Below, piece by piece: positions 15,923-23,915 of a stretch of DNA of 64,000 nucleotides. This stretch comes from Pseudomonas sp. JUb42 (GTDB taxonomy: Bacteria; Pseudomonadota; Gammaproteobacteria; Pseudomonadales; Pseudomonadaceae). How positions within the stretch are numbered: the stretch's first letter is position 1; every line of letters begins with the position of its first letter. The notes below the pieces were generated by a model. The model had not been told where the DNA came from, ran no database searches, and saw nothing but the letters and a program-made list of their open reading frames with translations. Location: assembly GCF_024807945.1 (NCBI RefSeq), contig NZ_JANUFD010000020.1, positions 62,001 to 126,000 of the forward strand. Reading direction: 5' to 3'. Made by a program: the position numbers and the translations under genes.

Positions 15923-17949
15923 CCGCTCACCGCCATGCCGACCATGTTTTCCAGCTCCAGCGGGGTCATCGGCTTGTCGTTCTTGATAGTCAGGTTTTCC
16001 ACACGGATGCCTTGTTGCGTCTGGTTGTTGTTGGTGGTGTTCTGGATGGCGCGCAGCAGGCCGCCCGCCGGCACAGCATTAGGGCGCAGCGGCGAAATGC
16101 TGGCGGTGTTGGCGGTGATACGCTCGCGGGTCTGGTCGGCCTGCTCGCCCAGGGACGGCACGGCTACCAGTTGCGGGATCTGCGGCGTGGCGACCAGCGG
16201 CGCAGAGATACCGGGCAGCTCCGGCGCCTTGGGCATGTCGCCAAACGATGCGTCGATCTGCACGCCCGGGATTTTGTTCAGCATCTCGATCAGGCTGTTG
16301 ATCGCTGACTTGAAGATGTTGACGATGCCGTCCCACGCGGCGCTGGCCATGCCGGACCAGCCGCCGATCGAGCCGAACCAATCAGAGAGCGCCTGCAGTT
16401 TCCCGCTGACCCACTGGAACGCGGCCGTATCCATCAGGGCGCTGGTCCAGTCGTCCCAGTAGTAGACGGCGGCGGCGATAACGGCGATCGCGGCGACGAC
16501 GCCGGCAATGATCAGCCCGATCGGGTTGGCGTACATGGCAGCGTTCACCAGCCAGATAGCGCCTTGCCAGAGCAACATGGCGCCCCGGACCACACCCATC
16601 CAGGTGTACATGGCCACCATGCCGACCACGAACGCGGCGATCATGACCGTGTGGTAGAGGAACATGGCGATCGAGCGGTAACCGGTCCAGGTCAGCACCT
16701 TCCAGATCGTGACCATCGACAGCCAGACCATTTTGCTCATACCGACGATCAGGGTCATGGCGGACATTGCAGCGATCAGACCCAGGACGACCAAGGTGGT
16801 GATACCCATGACCCGGGTAATGTTGGGGAACATCTGGGACCAACGGGTCAGCGTCGACGCGATGGCCACCAGCTTTTCCATCAGTGGGGTCAGGATCGGG
16901 ATCAGCGCCTGGCCGAACGATATGCGCAGCGCCTGCACGGCGGCGCCGAATTGCTGCCAAGGATCGACCATTGCCTGGGCCATTTTCTCTGCCGACTCGA
17001 GTCCGCGGACTTTGCCCAGCTCCATGATCCCGTTTTTCAACCGGTCGGTGTCCTTGGCCAAGGCGCCGATCACCTGGGCGCCTTCGCCACCGAATGCGGC
17101 CAGCAGCTTGGCGTTAGCCGATGCGGTGGTGAGGTCGCCCAATTTGCCCTGCAGCTTGGCCAGCACGTCCATGATGGGCAGCATGTTGCCCTTGGCGTCG
17201 GTCAGCTTGACGCCCAGGGTCTTGGCGCCGTTGGCGGCGTTCTCAAAGAAGGCCTTCAAACGGCCGCCGGCATCGCCGCCTTCCATGGTGCTGCTGAGCG
17301 TGCCGATCACCGCGAACTGCTCCGCAATGCTCATGCCGGAAGACGTCGCAATCGCTCCGACCTCCTTGAAAGCGTCTTTGAGCTGGGCGCCATCTGTGCG
17401 GAACAGCTTCACGACCGTGGCGGTCTGGCCGCCCAGCTGTTCGACCCACTTGTCCTTACCCATGGCGTCGGCGCCGGCCTTGAACACGTTGTACATGGTG
17501 CCGACGTACTGGCCCATGGTTTCGGCGTCGGATTTGGTGGCCTTGGCCAGCAGGTTCGACGTGTTGGTGAAGGTGGCCAACTGGTCGCCGGCCAGGCCCT
17601 TGATGGCCCCGGAAATGCTGTAGGCGGACTCTACAAACTCGGACGCGCTGGTGGCGTACTGGACAGAGAAAGCCAGGGCCTTCTTGTTCAGTGCGTCCAG
17701 GGCGTCCCCGGCGACGTCAAGGGATCGGACCTGGCCCAACGCTCGGTTCATCTCAAGCGCCGGTTCCAGAGACTCGGTGATGCCCTTCGCCGCACCGATC
17801 ATGCCGCCCAGGCCGAGGCCCATCTGCTTGATGTTGGCTTCACCTGCAGCAGCCAGGTCGGAGAAGGTGGTTTTCACCTTGCCCAACGGCGCGCTGACCT
17901 TATCGGTCAGGCTGAGAATGAAAGCCAGGCGGGCGGAGCGATCGGCCAT
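15919..17949 (-). CDS. Tail tape measure protein
   Basis: A product of 676 residues that sets tail length and occupies the tube before DNA ejection. The N-terminal third has the TP901-type tape measure domain (SVQYATSASEFVESAYSISG; TFTNTSNLLAKATKSDAETM). Several hydrophobic segments lie between about residues 380 and 500, including VMGITTLVVLGLIAAMSAMT. A Gln/Asn-rich end follows. The length implies a tail of roughly 100 nm by the usual 1.5 angstrom per residue rule. It follows the frameshifted chaperone pair, the standard order in tailed phages. Confidence 0.92.
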   Translation of the reverse strand: MADRSARLAFILSLTDKVSAPLGKVKTTFSDLAAAGEANIKQMGLGLGGMIGAAKGITESLEPALEMNRALGQVRSLDVAGDALDALNKKALAFSVQYATSASEFVESAYSISGAIKGLAGDQLATFTNTSNLLAKATKSDAETMGQYVGTMYNVFKAGADAMGKDKWVEQLGGQTATVVKLFRTDGAQLKDAFKEVGAIATSSGMSIAEQFAVIGTLSSTMEGGDAGGRLKAFFENAANGAKTLGVKLTDAKGNMLPIMDVLAKLQGKLGDLTTASANAKLLAAFGGEGAQVIGALAKDTDRLKNGIMELGKVRGLESAEKMAQAMVDPWQQFGAAVQALRISFGQALIPILTPLMEKLVAIASTLTRWSQMFPNITRVMGITTLVVLGLIAAMSAMTLIVGMSKMVWLSMVTIWKVLTWTGYRSIAMFLYHTVMIAAFVVGMVAMYTWMGVVRGAMLLWQGAIWLVNAAMYANPIGLIIAGVVAAIAVIAAAVYYWDDWTSALMDTAAFQWVSGKLQALSDWFGSIGGWSGMASAAWDGIVNIFKSAINSLIEMLNKIPGVQIDASFGDMPKAPELPGISAPLVATPQIPQLVAVPSLGEQADQTRERITANTASISPLRPNAVPAGGLLRAIQNTTNNNQTQQGIRVENLTIKNDKPMTPLELENMVGMAVSG

Positions 17950-17955
17950 TGAGTG

Positions 17956-18422
17956 TTATCCGTTCAGTGCGTAAGCGATGCCATTGGCAACGGCGATTTC
18001 CATGCGGCGCCAGTGCTCGTCCTCCAGCCACTTGGCTGTGCCCATTGTTTCAATGGTGAGTTCGGTACCGGGGAGCCAGCGGGTGGTGAGTGCCACCAAC
18101 TGGCCCATGCCGTCTTCGGTTAGGCGATCAGCGTGCTCGAGGACTTTTTTACGATCACGTCAAGGCTTGGCGCGTATTCCTCCAGCAGTGCGCCGGCCAG
18201 TTCCATGACGGTGACCGGGTTGACCAGGAACGGTTTCAGGGAGGCGCGCTGGTCCTGCAGCACGGTATTGACCAGCAGGTTGTTGGCCGGCGCGACCTTG
18301 TTGGCCTGGGTGGTCGAGTTGAAGTACTTCGTCACGACCTGCGGATCCAGCTTGAAAGTGAACTCCTGGTCGCTGACTTCCAGGGTGATTTCGCGTACGG
18401 CGTCATTGGTTGTGGTGGTCAT
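17956..18422 (-). CDS. Tail assembly chaperone, long form made by -1 frameshift
   Basis: The zero-frame gene (18120-18422) contains GTA AAA AAG, the classic A AAA AAG slippery heptamer, at 18144-18151. A -1 slip there continues through VLEHADRLTEDGMGQLVALT with no stop to TAA at 17956, giving about 155 residues. The downstream frame lacks a good start of its own. Paired short and long chaperones made this way, just upstream of the tape measure, are a widely conserved arrangement (E/E' in P2, G/GT in lambda). The slippage is predicted from sequence only. Confidence 0.82.
18120..18422 (-). CDS. Tail assembly chaperone, short form (gpE position)
   Basis: A product of 100 residues beginning MTTTTNDAVREITLEVSDQE, similar in plan to short tail assembly chaperones of HP1-type phages. 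They coat the tape measure while the tube polymerises and are absent from the virion. The last 12 codons are bypassed when ribosomes slip at 18144-18151. It lies after the lysis genes and before the tape measure. Confidence 0.8.
   Translation of the reverse strand: MTTTTNDAVREITLEVSDQEFTFKLDPQVVTKYFNSTTQANKVAPANNLLVNTVLQDQRASLKPFLVNPVTVMELAGALLEEYAPSLDVIVKKSSSTLIA
18144..18151 (-). promoter_or_regulatory. Programmed -1 frameshift site
   Basis: In the frame of the short chaperone the codons read GTA AAA AAG, that is A AAA AAG in the X XXY YYZ register, the most efficient known bacterial slippery heptamer type. The -1 frame is open from here to 17956. Confidence 0.82.
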
Positions 18423-18447
18423 GGTGCTTTCCGTGGTTTGAGGTGAT

Positions 18448-18942
18448 TCAGGGTTGTGCCGGCGTGCGCATGCACACCTGGCGGATGTGGTCCTGCAGGC
18501 CGAGGGTCATTTTTCGGCTGAGGGTGAGTTCGTCGCGGAGGGTGAAATAATCCGGTCGAGCGTCTGCAGCGAGTTCGGCGGTTCCTGCATCAGCCACGCG
18601 GCCGGCGCCGGTACTGGCGGACACTGCGGGGCGGCTGCAGGTGGCACGGACGAGCAGCCGCTGATTGCCAGCGTCAACGTCACGGTGCAGAGCCGCGTTT
18701 TCAGCGCGTTCATGGTTCAGTTCCTCGGTGCGTTTTTGGTCGATCTGGTCGCGGGCGGCGAGCATTTCGCCGGCCAGCACTGCAGCGGCGCGCAGGCCAT
18801 TCACTTCCTTTGTGGCGGTGTCCAAGTCGCGCTGGGCGGTATCCCGTTGATCAGCGACGTGATCCAGCCAGGTCCAGCCGAGAAGACCGACCACCAGGAG
18901 CACCAGGGCGAGTCGTAGCGGGCTGATGGTCATTTCAGGCAC
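18448..18942 (-). CDS. Rz-like inner-membrane spanin subunit
   Basis: A product of 164 residues with one N-terminal membrane segment (LALVLLVVGLLGWTWL, about 10-25) and a periplasmic coiled coil (QRDTAQRDLDTATKEVNGLR onward). With the nested Rz1 it bridges the periplasm and disrupts the outer membrane at the last step of lysis. It overlaps the endolysin by 13 bp. A different-frame gene for the outer-membrane subunit is embedded within it. Confidence 0.85.
   Translation of the reverse strand: MPEMTISPLRLALVLLVVGLLGWTWLDHVADQRDTAQRDLDTATKEVNGLRAAAVLAGEMLAARDQIDQKRTEELNHERAENAALHRDVDAGNQRLLVRATCSRPAVSASTGAGRVADAGTAELAADARPDYFTLRDELTLSRKMTLGLQDHIRQVCMRTPAQP
18507..18713 (-). CDS. Rz1-like outer-membrane spanin lipoprotein, nested in Rz
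   Basis: A product of 68 residues wholly inside the Rz gene in another frame. The signal ends in a lipobox (LAISGC, Cys20), and the mature part is proline-rich (PPAAAPQCPPVPAPAAW), as in lambda Rz1. This nested arrangement is typical of two-component spanins. It is too short to be found by length alone, but the lipobox and context make it convincing. Confidence 0.85.
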   Translation of the reverse strand: MNALKTRLCTVTLTLAISGCSSVPPAAAPQCPPVPAPAAWLMQEPPNSLQTLDRIISPSATNSPSAEK

Positions 18943-19457
18943 AGCTCCATTTCTGCCAAGCGCCGGGCGTGCAGGCCTGGCACAAAAACCTTGCGGCCCT
19001 GGGCGTCAGTCACATAGGCCCAGACCGGCGTTTTACCGTCCTGGGCCCAAGCCAGGGCTTTGCAGCCCTCGGCGATGCGGCCGACGTTGATCAGCCCCAT
19101 CGAGCGGCTGGCGCATGTGTTCGGGTTGCCGACGTTGTGACCATGGCTGGTCAGGGCGTCGAACGTGTTCTGGCCTACGGCCTGGTTGGTGATGCAGTCC
19201 GCCAGTTCGAGCTGGCCCTTGCTGATCACCAGGTGCTCGACTTCGGCGCAGCGCGCGTCAGACCAGTAGTCGCCGACAACCACGGGATACGGGCTGGTGT
19301 GCTTCGTAATGCCCTTGCACACGCTCGGGAGGCCCCGGGCCAACTTGTCGGCATAGACGACGTTCTGGCCGGTGCCTTCCCATCTGCCCAGGAACGCCGT
19401 AAGCGTGCCGCTGCACAGCACCAGGGCGCCGGCTGCGATCTTGGCGCGCAGGTTCAT
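18930..19457 (-). CDS. Endolysin, GH24 lysozyme with SAR-type N-terminus
   Basis: A muramidase of 175 residues that cuts peptidoglycan. The N-terminal hydrophobic stretch rich in Ala/Gly (AAGALVLCSGTLTAFL, about 8-23) looks like a signal-arrest-release anchor. The catalytic region has Glu27 (RWEG), Asp37 (YADKL) and Ser45 (LPSVCKG) where the family usually has Thr. Cys15 in the anchor and Cys47 could pair to keep the enzyme inactive until release (inference). It overlaps holin and Rz by a few bases. Confidence 0.88.
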   Translation of the reverse strand: MNLRAKIAAGALVLCSGTLTAFLGRWEGTGQNVVYADKLARGLPSVCKGITKHTSPYPVVVGDYWSDARCAEVEHLVISKGQLELADCITNQAVGQNTFDALTSHGHNVGNPNTCASRSMGLINVGRIAEGCKALAWAQDGKTPVWAYVTDAQGRKVFVPGLHARRLAEMELCLK

Positions 19458-19660
19458 ACCTTGCCCTTCCAGTCACGCAGCATCTGCCGGTACTTGGGGA
19501 CCAGCAGCAGGATCTGCAGCACCATGTAGAAGGCAGTCAGCATGTAGGCGACCGACGACCAGTCAACGGCGCCTGTTGCACCGGTGGCAGCCACGCCAAT
19601 CGCCGGTGACGCCTTTACCAATGCAATGGCTGTGTCCTGAGCAGCCTGATTCGTGCTCAT
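19454..19660 (-). CDS. Phage holin
   Basis: The ATG at 19660 overlaps the stop of the TraR gene (ATGA) and gives 68 residues. One clear membrane segment (SSVAYMLTAFYMVLQILLLV) precedes a basic tail (KYRQMLRDWKGKV). The weaker hydrophobic stretch around 17-32 may form a second segment. It lies directly before the endolysin gene with a 4-bp overlap. The function is assigned from size, topology and the lysis-cassette context. Confidence 0.8.
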   Translation of the reverse strand: MSTNQAAQDTAIALVKASPAIGVAATGATGAVDWSSVAYMLTAFYMVLQILLLVPKYRQMLRDWKGKV

Positions 19661-19869
19661 CAGCGGAATCCTTTTTCGATAAGGGTCTGGCAAGGCACAC
19701 AACGAGTCATGCCGCCCAGCGCCTGGCGCGCTTGGGGGATCGCCTTGTCGCAGTCCTCGCAATGGGTGAGGCTGGGCCCGGACGGACGCACCTGGGCCAG
19801 CGCGGCGGCGATGGCCTGGTCACGCTGACGCTGTTCCAAAGCCTGGGCGCGGTCGAACGGGCAAACCAT
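19660..19869 (-). CDS. TraR/DksA-type zinc-finger protein
   Basis: A product of 69 residues with a four-cysteine finger, CEDC ... CVPC, as in phage and plasmid TraR proteins. TraR binds the secondary channel of RNA polymerase and mimics DksA plus ppGpp, shifting host transcription. It sits between the tail tube gene and the holin, a usual place in K139/phiO18P-type phages. Its start overlaps the tube stop by one base. Confidence 0.85.
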   Translation of the reverse strand: MVCPFDRAQALEQRQRDQAIAAALAQVRPSGPSLTHCEDCDKAIPQARQALGGMTRCVPCQTLIEKGFR

Positions 19870-20321
19870 CAGGTCAGGTCCTCGATCTCGCTGGCCGCCA
19901 GGTAAGGCACGTCATCGATCTTGATGAAGTCCGGCGACGTCACGTCGAAAGGCAGCTTCACCGTGGACTTGGTGGCGCCCTTGGGGTCCAGGCTTAGGAG
20001 GCTGGACACGCGGAGCTTGCAGCCGAAGGCCTCGTACTTGATTTCTTCCTCGCCGGCCTTGGCGTAGAACACGATGTCGAACGGCTCCAGCTCGCGGAAA
20101 CTGCCGGCAGTACCTGCCTGTTCGGTGATCAGCTTGAAGTTGGTGATGTCGACCTCAAGTTCACCGGCCGCTGCTACGTCGCCGTCGACGTGACCGTTGG
20201 GAACGCCCCGGGTTTGCGCCACGGCGGTGTTGTCGGTGATATCCAGGGTGCAGGCTTCGCAATGGATCTTGGTGTCGCCCAGGGAGATATCAAAATTCTT
20301 ACCGCCAATCTTTGCTGCCAT
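19869..20321 (-). CDS. Tail tube protein (DUF2597 family)
   Basis: A product of 150 residues beginning MAAKIGGKNFDISLGDTKIH. This matches my memory of DUF2597 proteins, which follow the DUF2586 sheath protein in HP1/K139-type tails and form the inner tube. It has an overall beta-rich pattern with polar turns and no signal peptide. It is 3 bp downstream of the sheath gene. Confidence 0.8.
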   Translation of the reverse strand: MAAKIGGKNFDISLGDTKIHCEACTLDITDNTAVAQTRGVPNGHVDGDVAAAGELEVDITNFKLITEQAGTAGSFRELEPFDIVFYAKAGEEEIKYEAFGCKLRVSSLLSLDPKGATKSTVKLPFDVTSPDFIKIDDVPYLAASEIEDLT

Positions 20322-20324
20322 GGG

Positions 20325-21443
20325 TTACTCCGTTTCGGACAGCGAAAGGTCCAGCGCCAGGTTGGCGGTGATGTCTTTCGGGCAGTTGAGGGGGCGCAGG
20401 GTCAGGTAGGCGACGACTGCGGTTTTGCTGGTCCAGGCCAACGTGATCGAGTCCTTCCCGGGTTGCTCGATCTCGCCAGGGAAGATGTTGGCGCCGACCT
20501 TCGTGGACTTGGCCATCTGGCGCAGCGGTGCCATCAGCGCGGTACGGTTCACTTCCATGCTGGCGGACGAGCTGTTCAGGCGGCGATCGCCGATGCGCTG
20601 GATCAGCAGCACGCGCACGCGGCGGGCTGCCTTATCGAGCACACGCAGATACTCGATCACGTCGGCGTCGGAACCAGGAGCGACCAGCATGTTGGCGTCG
20701 GCCCAGTACATGCCCGGGTAACCGGCATAGGTCTGGGTCACTGACAGCCGGGCGGCATCGAGCACGGCGCTGGTGGCCGATTGCAGAGGTACGTTGTCCT
20801 TGTCGACTGGGGTGTCGCCCAGGCCGACCAGCGCACCGGTGGCCACGCGCATCGGGGAGTCGGCAATGCTGACCGCCGCGTTGGCCAGGCGCCCGGCCAG
20901 CACGCCCAGGTTGTTGCCGTGCAGCTGCGGGACCGCAATCACGCGATCAGCGACAAGACCGGCCACCAGGTCACGCTGGGCCGTCTGATACTCGGCCCAG
21001 GTAGCGGTGGCACTGTCGATGCCGGCGGTGGCCGCGATGATGAACAGGCGCCGGCCATAGGTGTTCTGCACACCTACAGCGGCGGCGTTCATGCTGGCCA
21101 GCTCGACAGCAGTGGTCACCGGTTTAGTGATCACCACGGCTTCGACGTCGTAGCCATGTTGCTGGGCATAGGTGAAGGCGTCCGACCAGGCACCATCAGC
21201 CGCGATCGGCATGGCCAGGGCGTTCCAGCGATCACCGCCGTTTGCCCGGGCGGCGATGATCTGGGTTTTCAGGTCGCTGGCCGGGATGCCCAGCTGGACG
21301 TCAAGATCGCTTTCAGTGTTGAGAGCGATGACCTGGCCAATGTTCTTGGCGCCTGGTCCGATGAACAGGAATAGACGCTCGACCTCGGTGGCGGTGCCTT
21401 GGCCGAGGTTCTGGTTATTGACTGAGACTCTGCCGAGTGCCAT
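20325..21443 (-). CDS. Contractile tail sheath protein (DUF2586 family)
   Basis: A product of 372 residues beginning MALGRVSVNNQNLGQGTATE. The sequence has the DUF2586 features of sheath proteins in HP1/K139-like myophages: LFIGPGAKNIGQVIALN near the N-terminus and AVVAYLTLRPLNCPKDITAN at the C-terminus. Contraction of this sheath drives the tube into the cell. Its presence shows that the phage is a myovirus. Confidence 0.88.
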   Translation of the reverse strand: MALGRVSVNNQNLGQGTATEVERLFLFIGPGAKNIGQVIALNTESDLDVQLGIPASDLKTQIIAARANGGDRWNALAMPIAADGAWSDAFTYAQQHGYDVEAVVITKPVTTAVELASMNAAAVGVQNTYGRRLFIIAATAGIDSATATWAEYQTAQRDLVAGLVADRVIAVPQLHGNNLGVLAGRLANAAVSIADSPMRVATGALVGLGDTPVDKDNVPLQSATSAVLDAARLSVTQTYAGYPGMYWADANMLVAPGSDADVIEYLRVLDKAARRVRVLLIQRIGDRRLNSSSASMEVNRTALMAPLRQMAKSTKVGANIFPGEIEQPGKDSITLAWTSKTAVVAYLTLRPLNCPKDITANLALDLSLSETE

Positions 21444-21452
21444 GGGATGCCT

Positions 21453-22133
21453 CTATCGCGGGGATGTGATGGTTTGGCGCAGCACCAGGTTGACCAGTTG
21501 GCTGGTCTCACTGGCACTCGCGCCCAGGAATTGGCGGGCAGGCAACTGGATGTTCCAGGCCTGCTTACCGGTTGAGGCTTTGTGTTCGGTGTCCAGGACG
21601 CGGATCAACAGACCGGCCTTGGTGTATTCCAGGTTTTGCTGAATCCAGGCCACGCTGGGCTTGGAAGGCTTTTTCTTCCCGGGCAAGCGGATCCGGTAGT
21701 TGAGCTGGCGCAGGCGCTTGGCCTGCTTTTCCGTGGCGGCGGTACCGGGCGGGACCTTGTTCAGCTCGCGCATCTGGTGCGCGGTGACACGCTCACTGCC
21801 GCCGTTGTTCTGTTGCGAGGCGACGTACTGGGTCAGGCGGTTGCGCCAGCCGAGTTCCGCCTCTTGGGCGGTCAGCTTCACGACATCGAGCAGCTTGGCC
21901 AGGCCGGTTTCCATCTTCTTCTTGGACTTGGTGGTGTCCTTGCGCGGGGCGAACGACGAACCGTCCAGGTTCTCCTGGTTGCGCACGCGGCCACGGCTCA
22001 AGCTGCGCACGCGCTTGCTGACGTTGTTCAGCAGACGCCGGCGTTTCACCGGTGGCAGCTCCATCAGGGCGAGCAGCTCCTCGGCGCCCAGCAGGCCGCG
22101 AATGTCGAGGCTGAGCGGACTAGACGCTGTCAT
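21453..22133 (-). CDS. Virion morphogenesis / tail completion protein gpS-like
   Basis: A product of 226 residues, basic, with RRRLLNNVSKRVRSLSRGRVR near residues 30-50, a feature of phage virion morphogenesis (gpS) proteins. It is needed to complete the tail so that it can join the head. It overlaps the gpR gene by 14 bp, as in P2 order R-S. It is longer than P2 gpS (150 residues), as in the K139-type homologues. Confidence 0.82.
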   Translation of the reverse strand: MTASSPLSLDIRGLLGAEELLALMELPPVKRRRLLNNVSKRVRSLSRGRVRNQENLDGSSFAPRKDTTKSKKKMETGLAKLLDVVKLTAQEAELGWRNRLTQYVASQQNNGGSERVTAHQMRELNKVPPGTAATEKQAKRLRQLNYRIRLPGKKKPSKPSVAWIQQNLEYTKAGLLIRVLDTEHKASTGKQAWNIQLPARQFLGASASETSQLVNLVLRQTITSPR

Positions 22134-22566
22134 GGCGCACTACCTCGCCGCTCTCGGCGACCCACAGTTCAAACGGAACGGCCGACCAGGTCTTGCCGTA
22201 CACCTCGATTTCGCCTGCAGGATCCTCGGCCAGGTACTGCGGTTCGCAGAACTGCAGGGTCAGGTCGACGTCAGCCAGGTCATCATCGAGCATGTCAATG
22301 GCAAAGGTCGGCGCGGCCAGGTCCTCGCGGTCTTCGTCGTTCGCTTCCAGCCAACTGCCCACCAGGGCGATCAGTCGCGCCGGGCTGTCGGCGAAGCGCT
22401 CAAACGAGATCGTCGCGGTGTAGTTCAGGTCGCCCATGTACATGCCCTTTTCGTCGGGCTTCCAGATCAGGTCGACCTGAACGTTGTCGGTCCAGCTGTC
22501 GAGCTGCTCGGTGGCCACCAGTTGGCGACCGATCAGGTAGGCGGTTAACGCCCGGAGCTTGATCAC
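22120..22566 (-). CDS. Tail completion protein gpR-like
   Basis: A product of 148 residues beginning MIKLRALTAYLIGRQLVATE, close to the size of P2 gpR (155 residues). It overlaps the gpL gene by 4 bp and gpS by 14 bp. It acts at the top of the tail during tail-to-head joining. The assignment combines sequence resemblance and order. Confidence 0.78.
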   Translation of the reverse strand: MIKLRALTAYLIGRQLVATEQLDSWTDNVQVDLIWKPDEKGMYMGDLNYTATISFERFADSPARLIALVGSWLEANDEDREDLAAPTFAIDMLDDDLADVDLTLQFCEPQYLAEDPAGEIEVYGKTWSAVPFELWVAESGEVVRHDSV

Positions 22567-23027
22567 AGCAGCTTCGCCGTGATGCGGCCGCGACCCTGGA
22601 TAGCTCGCACGGCTTGCTGACTGAACGCCAGGAAGGTGTCGGAGCGCTCAGGCAGGTCCTTGCCAGTGTTCTCGGCAGAGTCGCGGCGGGTGACGGTTGC
22701 GAACTGGGTCAGCAAGCTGGCCTTGGCGCGGCAGTAGACGGCGCGCTTGTACAGGTCGACTTTAAAGGTGCGCTCCGGCAGGACGGTGGTGTCTGCAGAC
22801 TCAACGCTTGACACTCCAGCGCCCTGCCAGCGCGCTTTACACGTAGCCAGGTCGAGGTTTACCTCGTGCATGGCCATGGTCAGGTCAGCGGCCAGCATGT
22901 CGACCAGGTATTCCGCCGGCAGGCGGTACGCCTTCTGGAACTCAGACACGGAGAGGTCGGGCCAAAAGCCGTCGTTCTCTACTGCCTGTTCCACAAAGGT
23001 GGTGGGTTTACCTGAAAAGCCGCTCAT
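22563..23027 (-). CDS. Head completion protein gpL-like
   Basis: A product of 154 residues, matching P2 gpL in size (169). The segment LYKRAVYCRAKASLLTQFATVTRRDSAEN and PERSDTFLAFSQQAVRAIQG are the kind of conserved C-terminal features seen in gpL. It seals the filled head. A 96-bp gap without a gene separates it from gpM. Confidence 0.85.
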   Translation of the reverse strand: MSGFSGKPTTFVEQAVENDGFWPDLSVSEFQKAYRLPAEYLVDMLAADLTMAMHEVNLDLATCKARWQGAGVSSVESADTTVLPERTFKVDLYKRAVYCRAKASLLTQFATVTRRDSAENTGKDLPERSDTFLAFSQQAVRAIQGRGRITAKLL

Positions 23028-23123
23028 GCTCGACGCTCAAATAGGGCAGGTGCGGCTTCGGGGCAGACCGGGGTCATAAATGACCTGATCGTTCCGTGGC
23101 AGCTCCCTGCAGGGGGTAGTCGG

Positions 23124-23915
23124 TTATTCGGTGCCGTTGCCGGCGTTGTCTTGGGTAGCGTTCGCCTGCAGTGCTGTATCCAGCTGCATAGCGGTTTCAG
23201 CGGTCGGGTCGGTGGCCTGGGCCAGTTGCTTGGCCAGAGCCTTGCGGGCACCTTTCAAGCGGGTCTCGACGCGGATTTCCGGGTAAAGGGCCTCGGCCCG
23301 TTCCAGGTGCGTGACGGCCTGGACCCAGTCCTTGCGATCCATGGCCAGGAAACCCAGCATCCGGTGGTAACGCGCCGGGATCCGCTCGAACAGCTTCCAT
23401 TCGCCGTCAACCCGGGGCAGCAGATCCGACACATACGGTTCCGGGCTACGACCGGCCTTGTGCTCGGCCTCGGCCCACTCGATCACGGCATCAGCCACGA
23501 AGGTCGGGACGTCACGGCGGAAGCGCTCAGGCAGCTCCTGGCCCTGGGACATGGCGAAGTCCGCCAGTTCCTGGCCGGCGACAAACTCGCCGGTGTCGAA
23601 CAGCCAGACCAGGACGTACATCAGCACCTGGTTGGGGAAGTTCAGGCCCGACTCGCGGTAGCGGGTCACGTACTCCTGGTACTTGGGCAGCAGCTCGGAA
23701 CGCTTGAGCTGCTGACGCTGGTCCAGACTGTTCAACTGGTGCAGGCGATCGAGGTCACCCGCCAACGCCACTTCCATCAGTTTCAGGTGCTTCTGCGCGT
23801 TGGCCGGGCTGTTCAAGGCAGCGCCAGGCGAATAGGCAGCGGGCTCGGCACTGGCGGACGCGGCCGCTGAGCCTTGGGCGATCACGCGGCGCTTGTGCGC
23901 CAGTGCCAGGCTCAC
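23124..23915 (-). CDS. Terminase small subunit / endonuclease gpM-like
   Basis: A product of 263 residues (P2 gpM has 247). It has the gpM pattern NSPANAQKHLKLMEVALAGD, LLPKYQEYVTRY and NQVLMYVLVWLFDTGEF. In P2-type phages this subunit recognises and cuts the packaging site. It overlaps the capsid gene by 4 bp. A variable Glu/Gln/Ala/Thr-rich tail follows the conserved part. Confidence 0.9.
   Translation of the reverse strand: MSLALAHKRRVIAQGSAAASASAEPAAYSPGAALNSPANAQKHLKLMEVALAGDLDRLHQLNSLDQRQQLKRSELLPKYQEYVTRYRESGLNFPNQVLMYVLVWLFDTGEFVAGQELADFAMSQGQELPERFRRDVPTFVADAVIEWAEAEHKAGRSPEPYVSDLLPRVDGEWKLFERIPARYHRMLGFLAMDRKDWVQAVTHLERAEALYPEIRVETRLKGARKALAKQLAQATDPTAETAMQLDTALQANATQDNAGNGTE

Noticed and set aside
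16564..17952. Plus-strand open frame of 462 codons opposite the tape measure gene
   Set aside because: Composition (His/Gln/Gly/Asp) is typical of antisense shadows in GC-rich DNA; the minus strand has an unmistakable tape measure protein.
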